DNA of 64,000 bases from Ruminococcaceae bacterium D5 (GCA_900113995.1 FORK01000009.1:1-64000), one strand, 5' to 3'; counted from the stretch's first letter, positions 6,884-13,952 are shown. Notes: generated by a model from the sequence alone, not told the origin. A program made the numbers and translations.

Positions 6884-7205
6884 CAATTCGCAAATGTTGC
6901 AGATTTTATCCCCTCGCAAATTTGTTTATCCCTCTGAACAAATCCGCAGACGTCTGCCGATTTATCCCCTCGCAAATTCGTTTATCCCTTGGGATAAATT
7001 CCTCACCGGTGAGGAATTTATCCCCTCGCAAATTCGTTTATCCCTCTGAACAAATCCGCAAACGGTTGCGGATTTTCCCCTCGCAAATTCATTTATCCCG
7101 ATGAAGAAAAATAGTAATCGGAGCAAAACCCTCAACGTTGAGGGTTTTATCCCCTCGCAAATTCGTTTATCCTCGTAGAGAAAACGGCAACCGGTTGCCG
7201 TTTTC
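6884..7205. repeat. 56-bp-period array of 24-bp palindromes
   Basis: Five 24-bp palindromes at 6940-6963, 6996-7019, 7052-7075, 7125-7148 and 7181-7204, and a decayed one at 6884-6907, are separated by a nearly constant 32-bp spacer containing ATCCCCTCGCAAATTCG and TTTATCCC. Period is 56 bp except for one 17-bp insertion. The palindromes differ in sequence but stay symmetrical: left arms include AAATTCCTCACC, AAAACCCTCAAC and AAAACGGCAACC. The second extends to a perfect 34-bp palindrome (6991-7024). Nothing codes here. An origin, partition site or structural locus is possible. Confidence 0.85.
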
Positions 7206-7237
7206 CCGAACGGCGCACCGGCCGGCGTTTCACCGTA

Positions 7238-8122
7238 TCACAAATTGCCGTTTAGGGTTGCCCGCCATTCCTCAAATGCTGCTTCAAGGTCTATTGACTC
7301 CCCGGCCTCGCTCGCTTCGATTAACTCCCGTAATTTCCGGTCTGCCTGTTCCTGCACCCTTTTCCGTTCTGTCCGTCTGCGCTCGATCCGCTCGGCGGCC
7401 CGCTCGGTTGCGCTGCCATATGCCCGGAATGTCAAAACTCCCGTACCCCGCAATGAAAAAGCGTCTCCTTCCCCGGCGAGGAAAGGCCACAGCCGCAGCG
7501 CCGGGCGGGGCTTCCGTAGTTGTTCCAACGCCCTTTGCTCCAACTGGCGTACCCGCTCGGCCGATACTCCCCGCAGTCTGGCAAGCTGCTCAAGGGTCAT
7601 CCCCTCAAAATACCGGCATCGGATCAGCTTTGCCAATGCTGGTGAAAGCCGGTCAATTTCCTCTTCCTCAATTTGCCGGAGCTGTCGCAGCCATTCCCGG
7701 CCCAAAATATCCTCAAATGCTTCTAGTGCCGTAGCATCAGGGATTGTTTCGGCCCTCAGTGCGCCGTCCTCATCATCGGCCGTCTCGTCAAGGCTAACCG
7801 ACAGGTTGAGCGGTTCCCCGCGCTGGCGTTCGCTTTGGTAACAGAGAAGGACGCTCCAATGTTTCCGCAAAGGATAAGAAAGCCAAGAGAGCAATTTACA
7901 GCCCCGCGCGGGTTCGAAGGTCGCGACAGCGTCGAGCAGAGCCAAAAATCCCGCCTGCATGAAATCATCCACAGTCACCCCGCAAGCGTCACAGCGCCCC
8001 CGCGAGCGGGCCAAAAGCCGCCCGGCCTGCGCCATTACAAACCGGCGTACCTGTTCCCAAAGTTCGGGCAAAAGCTCTCGTTTCCCTTCCTGAATTCGTA
8101 CCGCCATTTCCTCATTGCTCAT
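7238..8122 (-). CDS. Sigma-70-like factor encoded by the element
   Basis: 294 residues. The N-terminal part has a sigma region 2-like block (VDDFMQAGFLALLDAVATFE, then CKLLSWLSYPLRKHW). Region 4 lies near residues 160-205 (LIRCRYFEGMTLEQLARLRG followed by VSAERVRQLEQRALEQLRK). A C-terminal extension of about 90 residues is basic and then acidic, ending EEWRATLNGNL. Sigma factors of this type occur on clostridial islands and phages and can redirect RNA polymerase to element promoters. Its stop lies about 33 bp from the palindrome array. Upstream are duplicated promoter-like repeats that may be its own targets. Confidence 0.85.
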   Translation of the reverse strand: MSNEEMAVRIQEGKRELLPELWEQVRRFVMAQAGRLLARSRGRCDACGVTVDDFMQAGFLALLDAVATFEPARGCKLLSWLSYPLRKHWSVLLCYQSERQRGEPLNLSVSLDETADDEDGALRAETIPDATALEAFEDILGREWLRQLRQIEEEEIDRLSPALAKLIRCRYFEGMTLEQLARLRGVSAERVRQLEQRALEQLRKPRPALRLWPFLAGEGDAFSLRGTGVLTFRAYGSATERAAERIERRRTERKRVQEQADRKLRELIEASEAGESIDLEAAFEEWRATLNGNL

Positions 8123-8152
8123 TGACGTACTTCCGCCTTTCCGCTAAGATAA

Positions 8153-8249
8153 AATTGTACAAGTGGGCGCGGGAGTGCGCTGGAAATTGCTCGACGTCGA
8201 GCAATTTGGGAATGTAAAAATTGTACGAGCGGGCGCGGGAGTGCGCTGG
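8153..8249 (-). promoter_or_regulatory. Duplicated promoter-like repeat with a 24-bp palindrome
   Basis: Two 31-bp copies (8153-8183 and 8219-8249, two mismatches) read on the minus strand CCAGCGCACTCCCGCGCCC followed by TACAAT. Between them lies a perfect 24-bp palindrome at 8184-8207 with left arm AAATTGCTCGAC, of the same size and AAA/TTT ends as those in the array. A weaker third copy lies near 8463-8478 (GCCCGCTCATATAGTT on the minus strand). They precede the sigma gene and lack a normal -35 box. Confidence 0.55.
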
Positions 8250-8282
8250 GGCCGGATGCGTTGCAGCGCGTCCGGCCTTTCC
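8250..8282 (+). terminator. Possible terminator hairpin
   Basis: GGCCGGA at 8250-8256 pairs with TCCGGCC at 8271-8277 and is followed by TTTCCTTT. No plus-strand gene ends here, so it may instead be part of a small RNA or another regulatory hairpin. Confidence 0.35.
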
Positions 8283-9598
8283 TTTGGGAGTGAGTGAATA
8301 GCTCACTCCATGTCTCTGCTTCAAATTGTCCACCCCCACGAGCATTGCCAATTTGTTTATCCCCGCGAAAATTGCTCTATAAGCCCCGCAAGGGTCAAAA
8401 CGCATCTTTTCCCGCCGCGTCTCATACAAGCCCGCAGAAGCGAGCTTTGGGCAGTTGCAACTATATGAGCGGGCTTGGGATTCATCCGGATGTGACATTT
8501 CCGCAAAGCCAAACCCCCGTACCCCTTGCCCGCAGGGCGGGCCTTTGTTCCACAGCTTCCAGCGGTGCAAGCTTTCAAGTCTCGGGGCAGGACGCTACCC
8601 GTATCGCGTCCCACGTCCGTCATTCCGCCGAAAAATCGCCCATTTTTCGCGGCCTCTCCCTACGCCCTGCGCCCGCTCCCGCGCCCCGTCAACCTGCCTA
8701 AAATCAGCCCGATCTTGTACGCCGGGCAAAAGCAGTGGCAAAGCCAAAGTTTCAAACCCTTATTTTCATCAAAATTTGGGGCGGCGGGCGCGTCGCAAGC
8801 CGCCTGCACCGCCCCCCTCCCCGGGAAGGACCCGCGCGGCACATACCCTTCCGAGAGGTGAAGGGTAACGGACACCCCGCAGAAGTCAGCACAGGCGGCG
8901 AGGCATAAACTGCCCTGTGAGGATGTTGAAAAAAGCAGCCAGCATAAAGCAAGAAACAAACAGGGCAGCAGATCGCGCCAGAAATTTGTATCCGGCCCGC
9001 TCGTGAGCCGTTTCATGTGGGTTTGCGGAAAGCCCGCAACAACCCGGCAGCCGGGGTAAGATCGTCCAGTATCCAAACTTTTCTTTCTCTATTTCCTTCT
9101 TTTCCCAAAAGGAAGGAAAGAAACGGGAAAGGGAAGGGGGGGCAGAGGGGGGAAAAACGGTAGATGGAAGTGGGTGGAGATATGGAGGTAAAGTACATAA
9201 AGTATTCTAGGGAAAATGCGTAGGATAAGAAAAAGTTTCGGGAATTGCCTCCACTCTTCCTCCAGCTCCAACAAGAACGGCTGACGGGAGCGGGGCACTT
9301 TCCCCGGATTTTGTATCGGTTCTCTGCTTCGCCTGCTCAAATATTTCGCATAATAAAGCGGAATTTAACTTGTGTCACCCGCTCGGGAATAATCCCCGCA
9401 GCAACCCGCGAAAAACCTTTTTCACAGGTGGAAGCACTTCCACCCAAAAGGCCCTTTAGGTGGATTTTGGTGGAGGTCCACGCCGCTTTTTACTGTCGCC
9501 GGAAACCTTTCGGCAGGCGGCAAAAGGCATTTTCGCGCGGGACTTCCACCTTGCTTCCACCCCTAAAGCGGACCATATTCCCGGTTCGGCAATCAATT
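8283..9598. other. Non-coding stretch of the element
   Basis: No frame on either strand looks like a protein gene over about 1.3 kb, which is unusual in a compact element. Visible features: an inverted repeat GGAGTGAG/CTCACTCC (8287-8309), a lone TTTGTTTATCCCC resembling the array spacer near 8350, a polypurine/polypyrimidine hairpin near 9100-9160, and several GGTGGAAG or CTTCCACC motifs between 9160 and 9560, including an inverted pair at 9428-9445. It may hold an origin, small RNAs or decayed genes. Confidence 0.5.
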
Positions 9599-9805
9599 TC
9601 AATGCTTTCCGGGCAGGGGTTTCCCACCCGGCGCTAGCCTGCCGAAGTCGCGCGGAGACATCCCCCAGCAGGCCGGAAAGATTCGAATAGGGGCAGGCAG
9701 ATCATCCAGAGAGCGAAGCGGGGCGGGATTTCTCCCGCCCTCATAAATGCCCACAGCAGGCGCAGCGCCCGCCGCTTGTCCGGCTTTGACTTCGTTTGCG
9801 TTCAT
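9599..9805 (-). CDS. Small proline/glycine-rich protein, unknown
   Basis: 68 residues starting MNANEVKAGQAAGAAP and ending RDFGRLAPGGKPLPGKH. The ATG at 9805 has an AGGAGA 8 bases upstream and follows the previous stop by 16 bp, so it reads as the last gene of the minus-strand operon. There is no recognisable domain. It could be a truncated excisionase-like protein, but no motif supports that. Confidence 0.5.
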   Translation of the reverse strand: MNANEVKAGQAAGAAPAVGIYEGGRNPAPLRSLDDLPAPIRIFPACWGMSPRDFGRLAPGGKPLPGKH

Positions 9806-9821
9806 TTTCCGTTCTCCTGTC

Positions 9822-10343
9822 TCATGGCGCAAGTCTCGCGGCCCTAGGTGGCGGAGACGCTGGCCGCTGCCGGTCAAAAGCTGCCCGAATCTCTCGCACA
9901 TATGCTGCAAAAGTTATAATCTGCCCACCCTCCAAATGCGCAAGCTGCAATTCAGAATCAAACAGCCATTCCACTGAAAAGCCAAGCGCATCGGCCAGCC
10001 GTTTGCCCTCTTCAAGCGTTAAATCTTCCCCATCTTCAATCACCGCAGCCATAATTTCCGGCGTGACGTTCGCGGTCTCGGCAAACCACCACAGAAAAGA
10101 ATCTGACGCGGCAATGACGGCGCAGAGGTTCGGACAATGCGTAACCGCTTTCGCGCCGGGCTTTCCCCGACCCGGCCAGCGGCAGCCGTTGCGGCACTCA
10201 TGCCGCCTGATTTGTTCTATGGTTTCTTGCAGAATCCGGGCTTTACAATTGCGCGCGGATCTGTTATCCTGTTCTTGCGTTTTATTTTCCTTTGCGCTTG
10301 TGACGGTGCCAGCCGCCGCAGGCGCTTTTTCTTTTTGTTTCAC
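9822..10343 (-). CDS. HTH-like protein with cysteine-rich centre (GTG start)
   Basis: 173 residues. The start is the GTG at 10343, chosen because GGGAGG precedes it and it overlaps the upstream stop as GTGA. The N-terminus is lysine-rich, the middle has cysteines in RRHECRNGCRWPGRGKPG and HCPNLC, and the C-terminal half resembles an XRE-type helical domain (VTPEIMAAVIEDGEDLTLEE, then GKRLADALGFSVEWLF). A DNA-binding regulatory role is plausible but unproven. Confidence 0.65.
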   Translation of the reverse strand: MKQKEKAPAAAGTVTSAKENKTQEQDNRSARNCKARILQETIEQIRRHECRNGCRWPGRGKPGAKAVTHCPNLCAVIAASDSFLWWFAETANVTPEIMAAVIEDGEDLTLEEGKRLADALGFSVEWLFDSELQLAHLEGGQIITFAAYVREIRAAFDRQRPASPPPRAARLAP

Positions 10344-10687
10344 TGTAGTTTTCCTCCCTCGATGTCGGCCAGAATCAGGCCCCGCAGATAATCTTGTATT
10401 GTCCGATCCCCTGCACGTTGTTGCAACAGGGCACATTCTGCGCCAGAGACGCGGCAGGCAACGCGGCAGGGTAAGCGCCTGTTTTCCCGCCGCGCGGCCT
10501 GTGGACCGAATCTCGCGGCAAGGAACAGGGCAGCGGCAGGCTTGAGTGTCACCCCGTATCGGTCCCGCTCGTCCTCCACTTTCGAGTGAAGCGCCTTATC
10601 GTAGCCAGGATAAACTTCCCGGAGAGCTTCGACCAGCTCGCGGGCGGTCAGGCCGCGACGCAGTCGGAATTTTCGAATCGGATTCAT
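10340..10687 (-). CDS. XRE-like HTH protein
   Basis: 115 residues. The N-terminal 40 residues (MNPIRKFRLRRGLTARELVE, ALREVYPGYDKALHSKVE) fit an XRE-type helix-turn-helix. The C-terminal part is arginine-rich and ends IQDYLRGLILADIEGGKLQ. It overlaps both neighbours by four bases, indicating translational coupling within the operon. Likely a DNA-binding regulator of the element. Confidence 0.65.
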   Translation of the reverse strand: MNPIRKFRLRRGLTARELVEALREVYPGYDKALHSKVEDERDRYGVTLKPAAALFLAARFGPQAARRENRRLPCRVACRVSGAECALLQQRAGDRTIQDYLRGLILADIEGGKLQ

Positions 10688-10923
10688 AATTCCTCCTTTT
10701 CGGGCGGCGGCACATCATCGGGCGGGAAGTAAAGCGCGATTTTTTCGAGCGGCTCTCCGATGATTCGCATCATTTCGAATGCCTCCCAAAGCGACCAACT
10801 CCCCTTACTGCGGAATCTGTGGGATATGTAGCACGCGCCCCGGCGTAGCCTCCCGGCTAATTCCTGTTGCTGAATATCCCGTTCTTTCAACTCAAAGCGC
10901 AAGCGGTAAAATGGATTCGGCAT
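10684..10923 (-). CDS. Cro/XRE-like small HTH protein
   Basis: 79 residues, FYRLRFELKERDIQQQELAG at the N-terminus followed by an HTH turn (GRLRRGACYISHRF) and FEMMRIIGEPLEKIALYF. The arrangement matches small XRE/Cro proteins. It starts immediately after the preceding membrane-protein gene and overlaps the next start by ATGA. Probably regulatory. Confidence 0.7.
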   Translation of the reverse strand: MPNPFYRLRFELKERDIQQQELAGRLRRGACYISHRFRSKGSWSLWEAFEMMRIIGEPLEKIALYFPPDDVPPPEKEEL

Positions 10924-10924
10924 A

Positions 10925-11125
10925 TCACCGCCCTCCTTTCATCGGTTGAGTGAATACCGCGACGAGCAGCAAAACGGCGGCGGCGATTGCCAGAAGGATG
11001 GGCGCGAGCGGGTCGGCCCCAGCTTTCGCACCTCCCTCACTTCCACAGGCCAGCAGCAGCCCCGCGAGAAACAGCGTTCCCGGTAGCCCTGTTCGCGCCG
11101 AACGGACCGTTTTTCCTTTGTTCAT
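10925..11125 (-). CDS. Small membrane protein, unknown
   Basis: 66 residues with two hydrophobic segments (LPGTLFLAGLLLACGS and LAPILLAIAAAVLLLVAVF). The cysteine after the first segment is not preceded by a strict lipobox. It follows the broken gene at 11144-11350 behind an AAGGAGGG and is coupled to the HTH gene downstream. Function unknown. Confidence 0.6.
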   Translation of the reverse strand: MNKGKTVRSARTGLPGTLFLAGLLLACGSEGGAKAGADPLAPILLAIAAAVLLLVAVFTQPMKGGR

Positions 11126-11143
11126 TTGCTTCCCTCCTTTACC

Positions 11144-11350
11144 TTACTGGACGAGCAGCCAGTATAATGCCCGCCAGCTCTTCTTGACCTCGTCGCTATA
11201 TGCGACGGGGGTCTATCCCTTTTCGCTACTGCAACCGGGATTCCATATCCTCCCGGACTGCATCGACAAGGCACACGCCGCATTTCAGGCGGTGTTCCAG
11301 ATCGTCCAATTCGGCGGCGCTGGTAATCGGGTACCATTTCGTTACCCCAT
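11144..11350 (-). pseudogene. Broken small gene upstream of the membrane protein
   Basis: No intact frame exists, but protein-like segments lie in two frames: WYPITSAAELDDLEHRLKCG, CLVDAVREDMESRLQ, then a TAG at 11226-11228, then VAYSDEVKKSWRALYWLLVQ ending at 11144. Joining them needs one base less in the G5 run at 11207-11211, read-through of the TAG, and one extra G near the ATG at 11350. This looks like a decayed gene of about 65 residues. The left end of the AT-rich regulatory cassette lies just beyond its 5' end. Confidence 0.5.
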
Positions 11351-11404
11351 TTCCTGCGTATTAATGTGGTGTTGCGCTTGAATTTTGTAGCTTATTTGGG
11401 ACAA

Positions 11405-11599
11405 TTAACGTAAAAAAATATCAATTGGATTTTCAATGTTCAACACCTCACAAATCTTCACTATTTCGGCAAGCTTAAAATCTCGTTTTCCGCTTATCTT
11501 TCGGCATAATGTTTGTGGAGAAATACCTATACGCACTGCCAATCGATCTTGCGAAATTCCTTTTTCGGCCATTTTTCCGCGCAACAAATTTGCATTCAT
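11405..11599 (-). CDS. Cro-like XRE regulator
   Basis: 64 residues, MNANLLRGKMAEKGISQDRL then AVRIGISPQTLCRKISGKRD and KLAEIVKICEVLNIENPIDI: a complete single-domain XRE helix-turn-helix. The ATG at 11599 follows AAGGGAC. It is transcribed from a strong promoter divergent from the CI-like gene, and heads the minus-strand operon, the position of Cro or Str-type regulators in phages and islands. Confidence 0.8.
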   Translation of the reverse strand: MNANLLRGKMAEKGISQDRLAVRIGISPQTLCRKISGKRDFKLAEIVKICEVLNIENPIDIFLR

Positions 11600-11636
11600 A
11601 TTGTCCCTTCTTTCGTTGCTTATTTGATCTAAATTA

Positions 11637-11724
11637 AATATATACCACTTAATAGAAAAAGTCAACCCAAACACGCAACTAAATTAAAACTATTGTTGCA
11701 CTTATAGACTAATTGGATTATAAT
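11637..11724. promoter_or_regulatory. Divergent promoters of the Cro/CI-like switch
   Basis: Minus strand: TTGACT (11660-11665), 17 bp, TATATT (11637-11642). Plus strand: TTGCAC (11696-11701), 17 bp, TATAAT (11719-11724). Related repeats CACTTAATAGA near 11646 and CACTTATAGACT near 11699 sit next to each promoter and are candidate operators. Confidence 0.75.
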
Positions 11725-11749
11725 AAAACCAAAAGGGGGAGGTGAGCGG

Positions 11750-12382
11750 GTGAGAAAAAAAATAGGCAGTCAGTATAATGAGAAAAAACTTTCCGAAGTT
11801 GCGCAGCGTATAAAAGCACGTCGCATCGCTTTGGGTTATAGTTATCAGGATTTAGCAGACCTTACCAGCATGAGCAAATCTACACTTCAAAGGTATGAAA
11901 CGGGCGGTATTGCAAATCTTCCCGTCGATAAAATTGACTGCATCGCCATAGCTTTAAAAACAACATCCGAATACCTGATGGGCTGGAAAAACGCAAGCGA
12001 GTTAAGCGACTCTGTTTCGGAAGAGCTAAAAAATCTGTCAGAACTGATGAGACAATGCACAGATAATCTGTTGTTAACTGAAATTAACAATCTACTGAAA
12101 AATATTAGCTATTTTCTCGATCTTGACGAGCGGCAAAAAAAGCATGATTACTTAAAACTTGATACAATATCCGCATTTACTAGCGCAATACTGCAATTGT
12201 CTGCGACATCCCATTTCATACAGCGGGCACGCAACGAGATAGAACAGAACATTGCCAAAATACATGACATACTAAACGATAGAAACTATCAGAAATTTGA
12301 GCATTTGACAAATTTATTTTTGGATAATTCGAAGGCCGGGCCTCCAAAACATCCCCAGAAGAGTAAAGGCCCGCTCGGCTAA
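11750..12382 (+). CDS. CI-like XRE repressor (GTG start)
   Basis: 210 residues. Residues 15-75 are an XRE helix-turn-helix (KARRIALGYSYQDLADLTSM, then SKSTLQRYETG). The C-terminal two thirds is helical and lysine-rich and lacks the serine/lysine peptidase signature of LexA-like repressors, so it is unlikely to be self-cleaved. Start GTG at 11750 behind GGGGGAGG. It faces away from the Cro-like gene and precedes the integrase, like stl/CI genes of islands. Codon usage is AT-rich compared with the rest of the element. Confidence 0.8.
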   Translation: MRKKIGSQYNEKKLSEVAQRIKARRIALGYSYQDLADLTSMSKSTLQRYETGGIANLPVDKIDCIAIALKTTSEYLMGWKNASELSDSVSEELKNLSELMRQCTDNLLLTEINNLLKNISYFLDLDERQKKHDYLKLDTISAFTSAILQLSATSHFIQRARNEIEQNIAKIHDILNDRNYQKFEHLTNLFLDNSKAGPPKHPQKSKGPLG

Positions 12383-12460
12383 AGCCAAACGGGCAAAAAA
12401 AGCCCGCCCGGGCTGGAACCCCGGACAGGCCAATACAGCAGCAAGCACAACACCACATTA

Positions 12461-12512
12461 CGCCGCCCTGCAAGGTCAATTATACCACCTTCGCAGGGCA
12501 GGCGCAAGCATC
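12461..12512 (+). promoter_or_regulatory. Imperfect inverted repeat before the integrase
   Basis: GCCGCCCTGCAAGG (12462-12475) and CCTTCGCAGGGCAGGC face each other across a 13-bp AT-rich centre. It ends shortly before the AAGGAGG of the integrase. It may be an operator or an attenuating hairpin. Confidence 0.35.
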
Positions 12513-12531
12513 CCCGAAGGAGGTATTTTTT

Positions 12532-13641
12532 ATGGGCAGAAGGACAAATACGGCGGTTTGGCTGGATAAATACCAGCGTTGGCAAATCAAAGTGCAGCGG
12601 GACGGCAAGCGCCGCACTTTCACCAGCTCCACCCCGGGCCGGGCCGGGCAGCGCGAGGCGAACGCAAAAGCCGACCAATGGCTGGACTTTGGAATCGACG
12701 GTAGCCAGCGGGTCAAAGACCTGTGGGATAGGTACACCGAGGGTTTGCGGGCTATTTCTACAACGACGTATAAACGCGGCTGTTACATGGGCGAAGCATG
12801 GGTAAAACCCCGAATCGGCCATAAGAAAATATCCTCCCTAACAGAGCAGGACCTACAGGACGTAATAAACGCCGCCGCCCGCTCGGGTATCCGGGACAAA
12901 AGCCGGGGCCTTTCGAAAAAATCCCTCGAAAATATCCGGGCCGAGCTGAAAGCCTTTCTCAAATTCTGCCGCAAGGCAAAGGTAACCACCATGTACCCGG
13001 AGGATTTAACTGTACCTGCAGGGGCGCGGCGCTCGGAAAAGACCGTTGCGCAGCCAAAACACCTTGACATCCTCTTTTCTAGCGAAGTGACAACCTACCG
13101 GGGAAAGCTCATCTGCGACCCGCTCGTGAATGCCTACCGTCTGGCAGTAACCACAGGGTTGCGCCCAGGAGAGCTTCTCGGGCTTGAGTGGGCAGACATC
13201 GAGGGAAACCGCGTCTATGTGCGCCGGTCAATCAACGTATTTTCAGAACAGACGCAGGGAAAGAACGAAAACGCTGTCCGGGCCTTTACCATGATACCGG
13301 AGGCTTTGCAGGTAATCGAGGCCCAACGGGCCATTACAGGCCAGCGAGCGGGCCGGATATTCGAAATTCCGACGCAGCGAGTTTTCCGGGATAGCTGGTA
13401 CCGGTATTGCAAGTGCAACTGTATTCCCCATATTACCCCCTACGAACTGCGGCATACCTTCGTAAGTATCGCCAAGGTGCTCCCAGAAGGTCAGGTAAAA
13501 CCCCTTGTTGGACACTCAAAAGACATGGACACTTTCGGCACCTACGGCCACAGCATCGGTGACGATTCCGCAGCAACGGCACAGGCCCTCAGTTCTGCAT
13601 TTCAGGCCGTTTTGCAGGCCGGAAAAGGCCGAGTGGGTTAA
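12532..13641 (+). CDS. Tyrosine-type site-specific integrase
   Basis: 369 residues. An N-terminal arm-binding strand region (WLDKYQRWQIKVQRDGKRRT) and SAM-like core-binding domain precede the catalytic domain. Catalytic residues are visible in order: R in TTGLRPGELLGLEW, H-x-x-R replaced by the ELRHTF motif, a later GHS, and the nucleophilic Y in TFGTYGHS. The gene ends 61 bp from the intact tRNA-Gly, the normal position for an integrase acting on that attachment site. It has a good AAGGAGG ribosome site. Confidence 0.95.
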   Translation: MGRRTNTAVWLDKYQRWQIKVQRDGKRRTFTSSTPGRAGQREANAKADQWLDFGIDGSQRVKDLWDRYTEGLRAISTTTYKRGCYMGEAWVKPRIGHKKISSLTEQDLQDVINAAARSGIRDKSRGLSKKSLENIRAELKAFLKFCRKAKVTTMYPEDLTVPAGARRSEKTVAQPKHLDILFSSEVTTYRGKLICDPLVNAYRLAVTTGLRPGELLGLEWADIEGNRVYVRRSINVFSEQTQGKNENAVRAFTMIPEALQVIEAQRAITGQRAGRIFEIPTQRVFRDSWYRYCKCNCIPHITPYELRHTFVSIAKVLPEGQVKPLVGHSKDMDTFGTYGHSIGDDSAATAQALSSAFQAVLQAGKGRVG

Positions 13642-13662
13642 AAAGCGGGTTATGGACAAAAT

Positions 13663-13699
13663 AAAAACCGCCTTGGAAGCTGATTCCAAAGCGGTTTTT
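13663..13699. terminator. Bidirectional terminator at the element's right end
   Basis: AAAAACCGC and TTGGAA pair with TTCCAA and GCGGTTTTT. It ends the integrase transcript and, on the minus strand, now stands in for the tRNA terminator displaced to 4815-4868. Confidence 0.8.
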
Positions 13700-13702
13700 C
13701 GT

Positions 13703-13727
13703 TGGAGCAGGTAACGGGATTCGAACC
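13703..13727. repeat. Right attachment site within tRNA-Gly
   Basis: The 25-bp core shared with 4874-4898, here forming the 3' end of the intact tRNA-Gly gene. Integration therefore kept the tRNA functional. Confidence 0.85.
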
Positions 13728-13776
13728 CGCTCGATTTGCTTGGGAAGCAAAGATGCTACCATTACACCATACCTGC
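13703..13776 (-). tRNA. tRNA-Gly (CCC)
   Basis: 74 nt with an encoded CCA. The acceptor GCAGGT pairs with ACCTGC, the T-arm contains GGTTCGAATCC, and the anticodon stem TTTGC/GCAAA carries loop TTCCCAA, giving anticodon CCC. Intact at the right end of the integrated element. Confidence 0.92.
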
Positions 13777-13952
13777 GAGCTGCCTGATTATTATAACCTG
13801 TCCGGGGAAAAAAAGCAAGCCCTCCGGCCGAGATTTTCCGCCGCATGCTGCGCGGTCTTTTTCGCGAATTCGAAGGAAAGCGGGAAAAAATGTGATATAA
13901 TACCCTTGAAAACAAAATTTGGCGGCAGGGAAGCCGAAGGAGGGGGAAAGCG

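Larger units (their letters stand above)
11362..12460. repeat. AT-rich switch cassette bounded by 16-bp inverted repeats
   Basis: TAATGTGGTGTTGCGC at 11362-11377 is matched inverted by GCACAACACCACATTA at 12445-12460 (15 of 16). The enclosed 1.1 kb, holding the Cro-like and CI-like genes, is much more AT-rich than either flank. The boundaries suggest replacement or insertion of an immunity module by recombination at short homologies. Confidence 0.5.
4874..13727. mobile_element. Integrated element in the 3' end of tRNA-Gly
   Basis: A 25-bp direct repeat identical to the tRNA-Gly 3' end bounds this 8.8-kb segment, and a tyrosine integrase lies next to the intact tRNA at the right end. Contents in order are a coiled-coil protein, an RHH protein, three small plus-strand genes, a palindrome array, a sigma factor, a long non-coding stretch, a minus-strand operon of small HTH proteins, a Cro/CI-like pair and the integrase. 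No relaxase, T4SS, capsid, terminase or replication initiator is visible. It resembles the regulatory end of a phage-like or satellite-like island more than a complete conjugative element. Confidence 0.85.

Noticed and set aside
6884-7205. CRISPR array
   Set aside because: The regular 56-bp period with a conserved part looks CRISPR-like, but the variable parts are themselves palindromes, the period has an irregular insertion, and no cas genes are nearby.
8294-9076. Several reading frames on both strands in the element's non-coding stretch, including one at 8660-9076 with a hydrophobic start
   Set aside because: No ribosome site, low-complexity or unnatural composition, and competing overlapping frames; none resembles a protein family.
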